Positions 45,701 through 53,702 of a stretch of 64,000 nucleotides of DNA are shown here, in pieces. Source of the stretch: BAIKAL-G1 sp943370385 (lineage in GTDB: Bacteria > Cyanobacteriota > Cyanobacteriia > PCC-6307 > Cyanobiaceae). The stretch spans positions 62,001 to 126,000 of the forward strand of contig CALRQT020000001.1 in the NCBI GenBank assembly GCA_943370385.1. Direction: 5' to 3'. A program made the position numbers and the translations under genes. Position 1 is the first letter of the stretch. Every line of letters begins with the position of its first letter. The notes beneath the pieces are model-generated. The model saw only the letters and a program-made list of their open reading frames with translations, did not search any database and was not told where the DNA came from.

Positions 45701-45851
45701 GGTGGTCCGGCACCCCGTCGAGCGTGGGGGTCACCGGCGTGGCCACCCGCCAGGTGTCCGCCCACAGCAGCAAGCCCGCCGCGATGCGGCCGTTGGTGGC
45801 GGTGGGGCCCGCCTTGGTGGCGGGCAGCCAGGTGGCATGCAGCAGGCTCAT
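42747..45851 (-). CDS. SNF2-family DEAD/DEAH-box helicase
   Basis: DNA translocase of 1034 aa in the bacterial SNF2 (HepA/RapA-like) branch. The N-terminal 500 residues hold the bacterial SNF2-associated region (QAEADPSLKLSAATVWAAGD; LSWSWELMIGGVTLNLRDLE). Motor motifs: DDMGLGKTIQLLAFL (I), LVAPTSVLTNWKRE (Ia), VVIDEAQAIKNP (II), ALTGTPVENRVSELWALMDF (III), LLFTQFAEWGHLLKAHL (IV), SLKAGGVGLNLTRASHVFHI (V) and QATDRAYRIGQTNRV (VI). ATG at 45851 overlaps the upstream gene's stop by 4 bp. A likely partner is the SWIM protein downstream. Confidence 0.95.
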   Translation of the reverse strand: MSLLHATWLPATKAGPTATNGRIAAGLLLWADTWRVATPVTPTLDGVPDHPLSLNQDDLGAWLEELDLWSEDSRPAEAILTLPSRRQASRGRKSTESDGTIWSGLPLQAGEPLPKQVEWWPWRVEGWLLKPAAAAQWLNQLPLAGAPSELADELRWWSHLERWSLSLLARGRWLPEARQGRGRWQPLLNREDDRRRLEDLATRLPQVVDAGERSNGLSCRRPGSQRLLVARLLEALLDGQLRAGFSPTCPGLDPLLGAWQKALGPGDGRLDLDGEDAERLETATHHWREAVAGRVEPAHACLELFTPPEGEELWELRFSLQAEADPSLKLSAATVWAAGDNQLSLGEVTLANPGALLLEGLGRALQVFDPIERGLDAAAPEAMQLTPAEAFVLVRTAAARLRDVGVGVVLPASLSGGLASRLGLAIQAELPSQSRGFTLGESLSWSWELMIGGVTLNLRDLERLSAKRSPLVQHKGAWIELRPGDLKNAEKFCALDPGFKLDEALRITGNEGETLYRLPVHQFNPGPRLQAVLEQYHQQKAPDPLPAPEGFAGQLRPYQERGLGWLAFLHRFDQGACLADDMGLGKTIQLLAFLQHLKAEGELKRPVLLVAPTSVLTNWKREAAGFTPELQVREHYGPRRPANEAALKKALDGIDLVLTSYGLLQRDSELLECIDWQGVVIDEAQAIKNPSAKQSQATRDLGRPGKQGRFRIALTGTPVENRVSELWALMDFLNPKVLGDEAFFRQRYRLPIERYGDMSSLRDLKGRVGPFILRRLKTDKSIISDLPEKVELSEWVGLAPEQKQLYNKTVEESLDAIARSPLGQKHGQVLALLTKLKQICNHPALALKEQVVEAGFAARSAKVQRLEEILEEVIEAGDRALLFTQFAEWGHLLKAHLERRWRQEVPFLYGSTSKNERQAMVDRFQDDPRGPQLFLLSLKAGGVGLNLTRASHVFHIDRWWNPAVENQATDRAYRIGQTNRVLVHKFITSGSVEERIDRMIREKSRLAEDIIGSGEDWLGGLEMGQLRELVALED

Positions 45852-46309
45852 GGCCTAGGGGCGCTCAGCAGGCGTTGGACCCCGTGCAGCAGCAGGGCAG
45901 CGCCGATCAACGGCAGCCAGGCACGGAGTAGGCCCATCATCACTGCTGGCGCCACGGCCGCCAGGGCGTCCGGGAGCGGTTGGTCGGCCGGCCAGGCCGC
46001 CACCGGCGGCAAGCCGAGGCTGTGGATGCCGCAGACGGCGCCCACCAGGCCAGCCTGCAGGTGGCTGTCGTCAGGGTCGACCCGCTGCAGGTGGAAGGCG
46101 AGCAGGCCGTAGAAGAAGCCACACCCCCCCGCGCGCAGGGCCGGCTCCAGTCCTAGGGGGAGCCCCAGGGCGAGGGCGCAGAGGCCTGCCCCCAGGGCCC
46201 AGGCGATCGAGCGCAGCCGTAGCTCGGCGCGGGACTCGGCGCTGAATTCTGGGCCGGAGTCAGGGCCGGTGGCAGGCTCGGCTGGGACCGGATCGGGCGA
46301 CACACGCAA
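45848..46309 (-). CDS. Hypothetical multi-TM membrane protein
   Basis: 153 aa with an acidic N-terminus and three or four hydrophobic helices (ALGAGLCALALGLPLGLEPA; GGCGFFYGLLAFHLQRV; GLVGAVCGIHSLGLP; MMGLLRAWLPLIGAALLLHG). The start is a TTG at 46309 or the GTG two codons later. Its stop overlaps the SNF2 start (ATGA), so the two are translationally coupled. It diverges from alaS with about 80 bp between starts. No family recognised. Confidence 0.6.
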   Translation of the reverse strand: MRVSPDPVPAEPATGPDSGPEFSAESRAELRLRSIAWALGAGLCALALGLPLGLEPALRAGGCGFFYGLLAFHLQRVDPDDSHLQAGLVGAVCGIHSLGLPPVAAWPADQPLPDALAAVAPAVMMGLLRAWLPLIGAALLLHGVQRLLSAPRP

Positions 46310-46388
46310 GGGAAGGCAGGGCGCGGAGCCCTTCGGGCCTGTGCTGGGCGATCATGCCCTCTCCAGGGCTGTTTTGCCGCGTCGGACC

Positions 46389-49127
46389 ATGGCTGCTGCT
46401 TCCCCTTCCCCCGCCGTCGGTGCTTCCGCCACAAGCTCCCCTGGGGGAGCCGCGGGCCCGGGCCTGCCCCGCAGTGGCGCCGAGATCCGAGCGGCCTTTC
46501 TCAATTTCTACGAGCAGCGGGGCCACCGCCCCATGGCCAGCGCCTCCCTGGTGCCGGACGACCCGACGGTGCTGCTGACCATCGCCGGCATGTTGCCGTT
46601 TAAACCGGTGTTCCTGGGCCAGCAGGAGCGGCCAGCCCCCCGGGCCACCAGCAGCCAGAAGTGCATCCGCACCAACGACATTGAAAACGTGGGCCGCACG
46701 GCGCGCCACCACACGTTCTTCGAGATGCTCGGCAATTTCTCCTTTGGCGATTACTTCAAGGAGCAGGCGATTGCCTGGGCCTGGGAGTTGAGCACGGGCG
46801 TCTATGGCCTCGATCCTAAGAATCTGGTGGTGAGTGTCTTCCGCGAAGACGAGGAGGCCGAAGCGATCTGGCGCGATGCGGTTGGCGTGAACCCCAAGCG
46901 GATCATCCGCATGGATGAGGCCGATAATTTCTGGGCTTCAGGCCCCACGGGACCCTGCGGTCCCTGCTCGGAGATCTACTACGATTTCAAGCCCGAACTC
47001 GGCGATGACGCCATTGATCTGGAGGACGACAGTCGCTTCATCGAGTTCTACAACCTGGTGTTCATGCAATACAACCGCGATGCTGCGGGCACCCTGACGC
47101 CCCTGGCCAATCGCAACATCGATACGGGCATGGGGCTGGAGCGCATGGCCCAGATCCTCCAGGCGGTTCCTAACAACTACGAAACCGACCTGATCTATCC
47201 CCTGATCGAAACGGCGGCCGGGTTGGCGGGAGTGGAGTATCACGCCCTCGATGGCAAGGGCCAAACCTCCCTGAAGGTGATCGGCGACCACAGCCGCGCC
47301 ATCACCCAGTTGATCGCCGATGGCGTCACCGCCTCCAACCTGGGCCGCGGCTACATCCTGCGGCGCCTGCTGCGCCGGGTGGTGCGCCACGGCCGCCGCC
47401 TGGGCATCGATCGGCCTTTTTTAACGTTGATGGGCGAGGCCTCGATTGCCTTGATGGCCCCGGCCTATCCCCAGTTGGAGGAGCGCCGCGCCGTGATTAC
47501 CGCCGAGCTGGAGCGGGAGGAAGCCCGCTTCCTCGAAACCCTGGAGCGGGGCGAAAAGCTCTTGGCCGAGGTGCTGGCGGCTAAGCCCGAGCAGATCTCC
47601 GGTGAGCAGGCCTTTGAGCTCTATGACACCTTCGGCTTCCCGATTGAACTCACCGAGGAGATCGCCGAGGAGCACGGGCTGCGCGTTGATTTGGCCGGCT
47701 TTGAGCAGGCGATGCAGGCCCAACGCCAGCGGGCCAAGGCCGCGGCGGTGAGCCTCGATCTCACCCTCCAAGGTGCGATTGAACAGATGGCCTCCGAGCT
47801 GGAGGCCACCGCTTTCCAGGGCTACGCCACCCTGGAGCATCCCAGCTGCGTGCTGGCCCTGGTGGTGAACGGCGAACCGGCCGAGCGGGCCAGCGCCGGT
47901 GATCGCGTGCAACTGGTGCTCGATTCCACCCCCTTCTATGGCGAAGGCGGCGGCCAGGTGGGCGATCGCGGCGTTCTTGTCGCTTCCGGCGCCGACTCCG
48001 AGCTGCTCGCTTCGATCGAGTCGGTGGGCCGCAACCGCAGCGTCTTTGTCCACACCGGCCTGGTGGAGCGGGGCCAGCTGGCTGTCGGTGATGTGGTGAT
48101 CGCCCAGGTGGATCGGGCCTGCCGGCGCCGCGCCCAGGCCAACCACACGGCTACCCACCTGCTGCAGGCAGCCCTCAAGCAGGTGGTGGATCCGGGCATC
48201 GGCCAGGCCGGCTCCCTGGTGGATTTCGATCGCCTCCGCTTCGACTTCCACTGCCCCCGGGCGGTGACCGCCGCCGAACTGGAGCGGATCGAGGGGCTGG
48301 TCAATGGCTGGATCGCCGACGCCCAGGCCCTAGAGGTCCAGGAGATGGCGATCGAGCAGGCCAAGGCGGCTGGTGCCGTGGCGATGTTTGGCGAGAAGTA
48401 CGCCGACGTGGTGCGGGTGGTGGATGTGCCCGGCGTGTCGATGGAGCTTTGCGGCGGCACCCACGTGGCCAACACGGCCGAGATCGGCCTGTTCAAGATC
48501 GTGGCCGAATCGGGCGTGGCCGCCGGCATCCGCCGCATTGAGGCCGTGGCCGGTCCAGCCGTGCTCGCCTACCTGCAAGAGCGGGAGCTGGTGGTGAAGG
48601 CCCTGGGCGACCGTTTCAAGGCCCAGCCGGGCGAGATCGTCGAGCGGGTCGGCGCCCTCCAGGAGGAGCTCAAGGCCACGGCCAAGGCCCTGGCGGCGGC
48701 TCGGGAAGAACTGGCTTTGGCGAAGAAGCCGCCAGAGGGAAAGATTAAAACGATTGGAACGGTAGGCGGCGGCGATTTAAAAATGCTTGTCCATAGGATG
48801 GATGGGCTAGAAGCATCCGCGCTAAAAATAGTCGCCAAGGATCTTCAGACCGAGGCTGGAATTGGCACTGCAATCGTCCTTGGCGGAGTTCCCAACTCTG
48901 GCTCCAAAGGTGAGCTGGTCTCTGCATTTGGCCAACTGATTATTGATTCAGGGTCGAAGGCAGGTAAATTCATTGGCGATTTAGCAAAAAGCCATGGCGG
49001 AGGTGGAGGTGGACGGGCCGACCTGGCCCAAGCAGGGGGAATTGATGGGGCGAAGATGAAAGACGTAATGAAAGAGGCTGAAGAAAAGCTTGAGAAGTTA
49101 TTGAAAAAGTTGGGTAATGCGAATTAA
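46389..49127 (+). CDS. alaS: Alanyl-tRNA synthetase
   Basis: Class II synthetase charging tRNA-Ala, about 912 aa from the ATG at 46389. Catalytic core: RHHTFFEMLGNFSFGDYFKE, ETDLIYPLIETAA and DGVTASNLGRGYILRRLLRR. Editing domain: zinc-type motifs NHTATHLLQAALK and CGGTHVANTAE. C-Ala domain: GGGGGGRADLAQAGGI. The final 400 bp (from about 48720) have a much lower GC content and an AAA/GAA/ATT-rich codon choice, although the frame is intact and the protein looks complete. A longer upstream frame from 46269 would be Gly/Arg-rich and is not needed. Confidence 0.96.
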   Translation: MAAASPSPAVGASATSSPGGAAGPGLPRSGAEIRAAFLNFYEQRGHRPMASASLVPDDPTVLLTIAGMLPFKPVFLGQQERPAPRATSSQKCIRTNDIENVGRTARHHTFFEMLGNFSFGDYFKEQAIAWAWELSTGVYGLDPKNLVVSVFREDEEAEAIWRDAVGVNPKRIIRMDEADNFWASGPTGPCGPCSEIYYDFKPELGDDAIDLEDDSRFIEFYNLVFMQYNRDAAGTLTPLANRNIDTGMGLERMAQILQAVPNNYETDLIYPLIETAAGLAGVEYHALDGKGQTSLKVIGDHSRAITQLIADGVTASNLGRGYILRRLLRRVVRHGRRLGIDRPFLTLMGEASIALMAPAYPQLEERRAVITAELEREEARFLETLERGEKLLAEVLAAKPEQISGEQAFELYDTFGFPIELTEEIAEEHGLRVDLAGFEQAMQAQRQRAKAAAVSLDLTLQGAIEQMASELEATAFQGYATLEHPSCVLALVVNGEPAERASAGDRVQLVLDSTPFYGEGGGQVGDRGVLVASGADSELLASIESVGRNRSVFVHTGLVERGQLAVGDVVIAQVDRACRRRAQANHTATHLLQAALKQVVDPGIGQAGSLVDFDRLRFDFHCPRAVTAAELERIEGLVNGWIADAQALEVQEMAIEQAKAAGAVAMFGEKYADVVRVVDVPGVSMELCGGTHVANTAEIGLFKIVAESGVAAGIRRIEAVAGPAVLAYLQERELVVKALGDRFKAQPGEIVERVGALQEELKATAKALAAAREELALAKKPPEGKIKTIGTVGGGDLKMLVHRMDGLEASALKIVAKDLQTEAGIGTAIVLGGVPNSGSKGELVSAFGQLIIDSGSKAGKFIGDLAKSHGGGGGGRADLAQAGGIDGAKMKDVMKEAEEKLEKLLKKLGNAN

Positions 49128-49191
49128 CGCTAATGATCCGATGCCTCTTCTTCGGCTTCGCTATAGCTTGGGCCCGGTTGCTCGTCGCTCG

Positions 49192-49908
49192 ATGTCACAA
49201 CTAGTTTTCCGCCCTGTGCTTCTGGGCCTGGTTGTTCCGATTCTGCTCACCCTGGCGGCTGCATCTGCTCGCGCTGAAGGCCAGATCCAATTGGGCTGTA
49301 ACGGCACCCTGCTCCAGGCCCGGGGCCAGGCCGAACTGAAGCGGGCGATTGAGCTGCTGAAGCTTTCCCTCAGCCTGGAGGCCGATGCGGCCACGGCCGA
49401 TGGCGCCCTGGCCAGCCTGCAGGCGCGCCTGGATGCGGTGCGCCAGGCCCTCCAGCAGCTGGGGGTGCGCAAGCTGGAGGTCACCTCGCCGTCCACCTGG
49501 ACCCGGTCGCCGGAGCCGAAGAAGCCGGCCCTGACCACGGCTTCCCTGCAGGTGAGTGGTGAGCTGGCTCCAGCCCAGTTGCAGCGGTTGATCCGCCAGG
49601 TGGGCAGCCTGCCTGGCGTGCGCCTCTCGCCTGTGGATCCCCGCGCCCAGACCAGCGGCGACGCCGCCTCCCGGGCCCGCCTGCTCAAGGCCGCCTATGG
49701 CGATGCCCTGGGCCAGGCCAAAACGATTGCGGCGGCCATCGGCCTGCACCAGCTCCGGCCCCTGGAGGTGGAAGTGGAGGGCGGCGGCGGGACGCCGATC
49801 CGGATGCGGGCCTCCATGGCTTATCCCGATAGTGCCCCCTTTGATCCGGCCGAGCTGCCCGAACCGGTGGATCGCCTCAGCCTGCTGGTGCGCTTCTGCG
49901 CCCGCTGA
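49192..49908 (+). CDS. SIMPL-domain (DUF541) exported protein
   Basis: About 238 aa from the ATG at 49192, which gives a good signal peptide (MSQLVFRPVLLGLVVPILLT, cleavage after ARA). The SIMPL fold follows: IQLGCNGTLLQARGQAELKR, SLEADAATADGALASLQARL, QQLGVRKLEVTSPSTWTRSP, and a C-terminal AKTIAAAIGLHQLRPLEVEV. Upstream ATGs at 49117 and 49141 would add a basic leader and overlap alaS. Periplasmic or outer-membrane location is likely. The family (E. coli YggE) is linked to oxidative stress, with no defined chemistry. Confidence 0.83.
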   Translation: MSQLVFRPVLLGLVVPILLTLAAASARAEGQIQLGCNGTLLQARGQAELKRAIELLKLSLSLEADAATADGALASLQARLDAVRQALQQLGVRKLEVTSPSTWTRSPEPKKPALTTASLQVSGELAPAQLQRLIRQVGSLPGVRLSPVDPRAQTSGDAASRARLLKAAYGDALGQAKTIAAAIGLHQLRPLEVEVEGGGGTPIRMRASMAYPDSAPFDPAELPEPVDRLSLLVRFCAR

Positions 49909-50128
49909 CAGGCGCTGGCCTGGCCTGACTCAGCCACTGGCCCACCGGTCGTGGATCCTCCCAAGCGGATAGCGGAACCACCGATGGGGCCGATCAGGCC
50001 ATGGGGCTGCGGGATCGGCGCCCAGGGCTCAGGGCTCCCGTTGAGCAGCCCGGCAAGCTCTCAATGGGGGCTTCCGGTTCGAAGTTCTAGAATTAGCCAA
50101 TCAATTCGATTGTTTCAACAGGTTTGCG

Positions 50129-50803
50129 ATGCTGCCAACGCGACACCTCGGTAAACCGTCGCCAGAAACCTGGTTTGGCATTGTCGATGGCATCTATGCA
50201 ATCGTCCTGACGATTGTGGTGTTGTCCTACCCCCAGTTGATCCTTGATGCGATCAATAAGGCGCGGATTCATGAAATCGCCTACGACATGTTGGGTCGCC
50301 TCTTGTTGTCCCATACCATGTCATTTTTTGGAGTCTTTTTTACCGGTTTTGAGATCTGGTCGATCCATCGCGCCCTGCTCAGTCTCACGATTCCAGCGCG
50401 GCGTAAGACCGTGTTCTCGGCGATTGTGCTTTCGATTGTGGCCTTTGCTCCCGTTTGGATTGATGTGAATAACCATCTCAGGCAGGAATATCTGATCACC
50501 CATGCCCAGTCGCTAGAAACCGATATTACTCTCTTTCGCCTGGTGTTCTTCTTCTTACTCTTATTTGTGTTTGCGTCCTTAGCCTGGCTTGCCTCCTTGG
50601 AGATTCGCCAGTATCCCGATCAAAGGCAAGACCTGGCTCAGATCATGGCCGTCTGCCAGCATCGTTGCTGGCTTCTGGCTGCAGTCTTTGTCTTCTCGTT
50701 GTTGGTTCCTCACCGCGGCGCTTTATACATTTTCATGTTTGCCATGCTCAGCTATTTCGGTCGGGATCTATGGCTATTTCTCCGCTCTCGCTTGCTCCGT
50801 TAG
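50129..50803 (+). CDS. TMEM175/DUF1211-like membrane protein with altered FSD motif
   Basis: 224 aa, about six hydrophobic helices. Helix 1 (WFGIVDGIYAIVLTIVVLSY) lines up with the TMEM175 signature R-(F/L)-x-x-FSDGVFAI-x-x-TLLVL, but the FSD filter Ser is replaced by Val and Arg is absent. Other helices: MLGRLLLSHTMSFFGVFFTG, RKTVFSAIVLSIVAFAPVWI, LFRLVFFFLLLFVFASLAWL, CWLLAAVFVFSLLVPH. TMEM175 proteins are K+ channels; the changed motif makes conduction uncertain. The gene is more A+T-rich than its surroundings. Confidence 0.62.
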   Translation: MLPTRHLGKPSPETWFGIVDGIYAIVLTIVVLSYPQLILDAINKARIHEIAYDMLGRLLLSHTMSFFGVFFTGFEIWSIHRALLSLTIPARRKTVFSAIVLSIVAFAPVWIDVNNHLRQEYLITHAQSLETDITLFRLVFFFLLLFVFASLAWLASLEIRQYPDQRQDLAQIMAVCQHRCWLLAAVFVFSLLVPHRGALYIFMFAMLSYFGRDLWLFLRSRLLR

Positions 50804-51009
50804 GCGGCTAGTCTGCTGGGCTTGGATCGGACTGGTCTCGCGTCTCTAGATGTCGAAGTCACTGGATCGACTCTTCTGTGCTCTTCTGTGCTACAGCGGA
50901 ATGGTCCCCATGGACTTATTCGTTGGCGTCGTTGAGCTGGCGGAGGATCCGGTCCCGTTGGCGTTGGCAGATGGCGGCATCGCAGGTCTGCCAGGCCTTG
51001 GCTGGCCAG

Positions 51010-51861
51010 CTAATTCTTGGTTTCGAACACAAGGTTGCTGCTTGATTCGAGCATTCCTACGGGGCTAGGGAGTTCGTGCTGGGCGTTCCTATTGATCAGG
51101 TCTAGGATGCGCCGGTGCGTGTATTCGAGCACCTCCAAATCCACGTCTTCGGCCGAGCTTGGATCGCTGAAGCCAAAGGGATTGTCGATGTCACTGATCA
51201 GGTGTAAGACAAAAACCAGCAAGAATGAAATGACAAACAGGAAAAAGGCCGAGTCCTGCTGGGGATAGCCGCTGGAAAAAATTAAGCCGCCGCACAGAAT
51301 GATTGTGGCCAAGTTGGCTAGCCAGTACACCATGGTGACGAAATCGGTTTCGCGGATCACGTCAATGCGGTGGATCGAGCGCAGCAGCAAGGAAAGCTCT
51401 GTCATCAGCCGGCCCTTCAGGGAGGAGGCATCGAGCCAGCTGCTGGCCAGGACCACCTGGTCGTGGGCGTGGTCGTAGACCCTTAGAAGTTCCTGGGTAG
51501 AGCTATCGGATTTGATCCATTTCAAAACCGCATGGGAGAGCTCGCCAAGGGCCAGCATGGACTCGTGCACATTGGCCTTGGGATTGTGAATCGCTACGGC
51601 GTTGGTTTCCCGGGCGATTAGCATGAGGGAGCTGGCAATCTCACCAGGTAGTTTCTCGCTTTCCTTGAAATCAGAAAGCACACCATTCAATAAAAAGCCC
51701 AACAAGAATACGGTGGATGCGACCAGGGCTGAAAAGAGCGGGTTGATCGAGATGAATTCCCAGCCCATCGCATGGAAGCCTAACTTGACCGCAGTGATGA
51801 GTCCGGCTACAAGGGCAACCCGCGTCAGGACGATGATTCTGCGATTTCGCTTGGCCCTCAT
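51010..51861 (-). CDS. Bestrophin-like/DUF4239 membrane protein
   Basis: About 283 aa from the ATG at 51861 (MRAKRNRRIIVLTRVALVAG); a GTG at 51921 would add 20 residues. Four hydrophobic helices in two pairs: VALVAGLITAVKLGFHA, NPLFSALVASTVFLLGFLLN, TMVYWLANLATIILCGGLIF and SAFFLFVISFLLVFVLHLIS. A long helical cytosolic region lies between the pairs, followed by DIDNPFGFSDPSSAEDVDLE, the acidic DxDNPFG signature of bestrophin-like (DUF4239) proteins. Possible anion channel relative; function unproven. Confidence 0.68.
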   Translation of the reverse strand: MRAKRNRRIIVLTRVALVAGLITAVKLGFHAMGWEFISINPLFSALVASTVFLLGFLLNGVLSDFKESEKLPGEIASSLMLIARETNAVAIHNPKANVHESMLALGELSHAVLKWIKSDSSTQELLRVYDHAHDQVVLASSWLDASSLKGRLMTELSLLLRSIHRIDVIRETDFVTMVYWLANLATIILCGGLIFSSGYPQQDSAFFLFVISFLLVFVLHLISDIDNPFGFSDPSSAEDVDLEVLEYTHRRILDLINRNAQHELPSPVGMLESSSNLVFETKN

Positions 51862-52078
51862 GATCGAATTCACTGGCTGACACGAATGATCTGCAGTGAT
51901 TGTTTCATGGGCGCTTGCCACTTGGCTAGTTGAGGCAGAGCAAACCCAGTCTGCCGTTTAAGGGCCGCTGTCGTTATTGGTATGGAGCAACACCTTCCCT
52001 GGTCGGCTGGCCCACCCCGGGCTGGGGCGCTGACCCACTCCTGGGGGGCCTAGGGTGACAAGTAATAAGAGGTTTTCC

Positions 52079-52408
52079 ATGCAACGGACCACTTTCGGAC
52101 TGTTTCTCGTTCTCTCAAGCCTCTCGGCCTCCCTCCAGCAACCGGCTCGGGCCGTGGTGGTTTGCACCGGCCCCGGCGTGCCCGCAGGCTGTGTGGTGCG
52201 TCGCCCCCGGGCTGTAGCCAGCCCCGGTGTCGGCGCACCTGGAGTGCCGGCCGCCGGTGCCCCGGGCTATGGCGCTCCCGGTGTGCCCGCTGCGGGAGCT
52301 CCCGGCTATGGCGCCCCAGGGGTGCCGGCCGCCGGTGCCCCCGGTTATGGCGCCGCCGGCCAGGGGGCCAATGTCAATGGGGGGGTGAACCGGGCTGGCC
52401 GCCGCTGA
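52079..52408 (+). CDS. Secreted Gly/Ala/Pro repeat protein
   Basis: 109 aa. Signal peptide MQRTTFGLFLVLSSLSASLQ with cleavage near ARA. The mature N-terminus VVVCTGPGVPAGCVVRRP holds two Cys that could form a disulfide. Next come three tandem copies of a 13-residue unit GAPGVPAAGAPGY, then an end NVNGGVNRAGRR. An AGAGG ribosome-binding site stands six bases before the ATG. Short cyanobacterial secreted proteins with this VCTGPGVPAGCVVR start and NGGVNR end occur, with variable repeats between. Probably a cell-surface or periplasmic structural peptide. Confidence 0.72.
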   Translation: MQRTTFGLFLVLSSLSASLQQPARAVVVCTGPGVPAGCVVRRPRAVASPGVGAPGVPAAGAPGYGAPGVPAAGAPGYGAPGVPAAGAPGYGAAGQGANVNGGVNRAGRR

Positions 52409-52525
52409 ACCCAGGTGAATAGGGGCAAATCAGGATCGGGAGTGCTAACAAACTTGCCGTTCAGCGCGAATAAAACTTTTCTATCGGTAAATAGTCCCTT
52501 GGATTACTGACTGCTCAGCTGGAAA

Positions 52526-53248
52526 TTATTTCAAGGTGTTGATCGCCCTAGACACAACAATAACCAGCAAAATGAGCATCGCTGATGAGTGCATGAGTTG
52601 CAGGATTTTTGCTTTATTGCCGACCACGGAGTGATTTTCTGGCGGCCCCAAGGTGTTGCTTGTCATCACGGTGAAATAGAGATAGTCCAGGGCGCTGGGA
52701 ACCCAGCGGGGATTGGTTTCTATTGCCTCGCGAGGAAACCAGATAGAGCAGGAGGCATCTGGGTGGATTAGGCGACGCACCTGGGTTGGGAAGTCGTCAT
52801 ACCAATACCAGAAAAAGAAAACCAGATTGAGAGAGATATAGATTCCAGAGGAAAGGCCAAGTAGCAGGAAGGATCCTATCTTGAAGGAATATATGCCGAT
52901 ATTGATGACAATCAGGTTCAGGGCAAGGTCAACAGTGGCTAAAACTCCGAAGCTCAGTAGGAGTTTGCGAAAGAAACGTACCTGGTGAATCATCGATTTG
53001 ACCATCACTAGGGCCATCACCACCAGGACCGCTTCCAGCCCGCTGGAGAGAATGGTGAAAATCCAGTGATCAGGTGGCACAACCTGTTGGCCTTCGATCG
53101 CATTGGCCGGGTTCGACCAGTAAATCTCAAATGTGATCCAGCGCACCAGCAAGTTGATGATGGGCGATAGGGTTAGGGCCAAGATATAAACAATGTTGGT
53201 CTTACGATTCGGTAAATGGTGTAAAGGTTGGCGGACCCGCGTCTCCAT
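52526..53248 (-). CDS. Ion-channel-like membrane protein with degenerate pore filter
   Basis: 240 aa from the ATG at 53248; the frame is open far upstream, but that part is not protein-like. Four hydrophobic helices: NIVYILALTLSPIINLLVRW, IFTILSSGLEAVLVVMALVM, LSFGVLATVDLALNLIVINI and LSSGIYISLNLVFFFWYWYD. A 2-TM K+-channel-like end follows: ALDYLYFTVMTSNTLGPPEN then LMHSSAMLILLVIVVSRAIN. The usual TVGYGD filter is replaced by TSNTLGPP, so K+ selectivity is unlikely. Position and aromatic pattern (DYLYFTV) still suggest a pore-loop ancestor. A+T-rich compared with neighbours. Confidence 0.65.
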   Translation of the reverse strand: METRVRQPLHHLPNRKTNIVYILALTLSPIINLLVRWITFEIYWSNPANAIEGQQVVPPDHWIFTILSSGLEAVLVVMALVMVKSMIHQVRFFRKLLLSFGVLATVDLALNLIVINIGIYSFKIGSFLLLGLSSGIYISLNLVFFFWYWYDDFPTQVRRLIHPDASCSIWFPREAIETNPRWVPSALDYLYFTVMTSNTLGPPENHSVVGNKAKILQLMHSSAMLILLVIVVSRAINTLK

Positions 53249-53702
53249 GGCTTGATTTTGGCTGCACCCAGACCTCCACTTTGGCCGTTTTTGGTGGCTT
53301 CGGGGGGTTTGGCTACGGATTGATGGCGGCCGCCTTGCCGTTAGCGGAGGCGCCTGGCCAGGGCCCGCTGGCCCCGTCCGCCAGTCCGGTTGGGCACGCT
53401 TGCAACGGAACTCCTGCCCCTGGGCTGCAGGAACGGTGCGGCAATGGCGCTGCGGCGGGAATCCGCCCAAGGGCACTGTTGACCGGTAAAGGCTAGTCCC
53501 AGCCTTGTTTTTGCTTCTCTCTGGCCGGTGGAATTCCGATGCCAGGCCCTTGGTCAACCAGGCTGCACCGTTGTGCCACCCTTGCGAGCACACCGAACCC
53601 TGCGAGTGGGCTGTAGGGTGGACAAGATTCTAAGATTTCTCTTGAGCGAGCTCATCACTTCCTGAGGGCTGTCGAAGGATCGGTTCATATCGTTTTCCGT
53701 TC
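53249..53702. other. Intergenic region upstream of the RNA-binding protein gene
   Basis: About 450 bp between divergent genes with no convincing coding frame. The last 100 bp (53600-53702) are more A+T-rich (for example TTCTAAGATTTCTCTTGAG near 53629) and probably form the leader of the RRM gene. Cyanobacterial glycine-rich RNA-binding proteins are often cold-regulated through long 5' leaders. No strong hairpin with a T-run was seen. Confidence 0.5.

Noticed and set aside
53281..53496. Plus-strand 71-codon frame upstream of the RRM gene
   Set aside because: Gly/Ala/Pro-rich with no ribosome-binding site; lies antisense to the false upstream extension of the channel-like gene.
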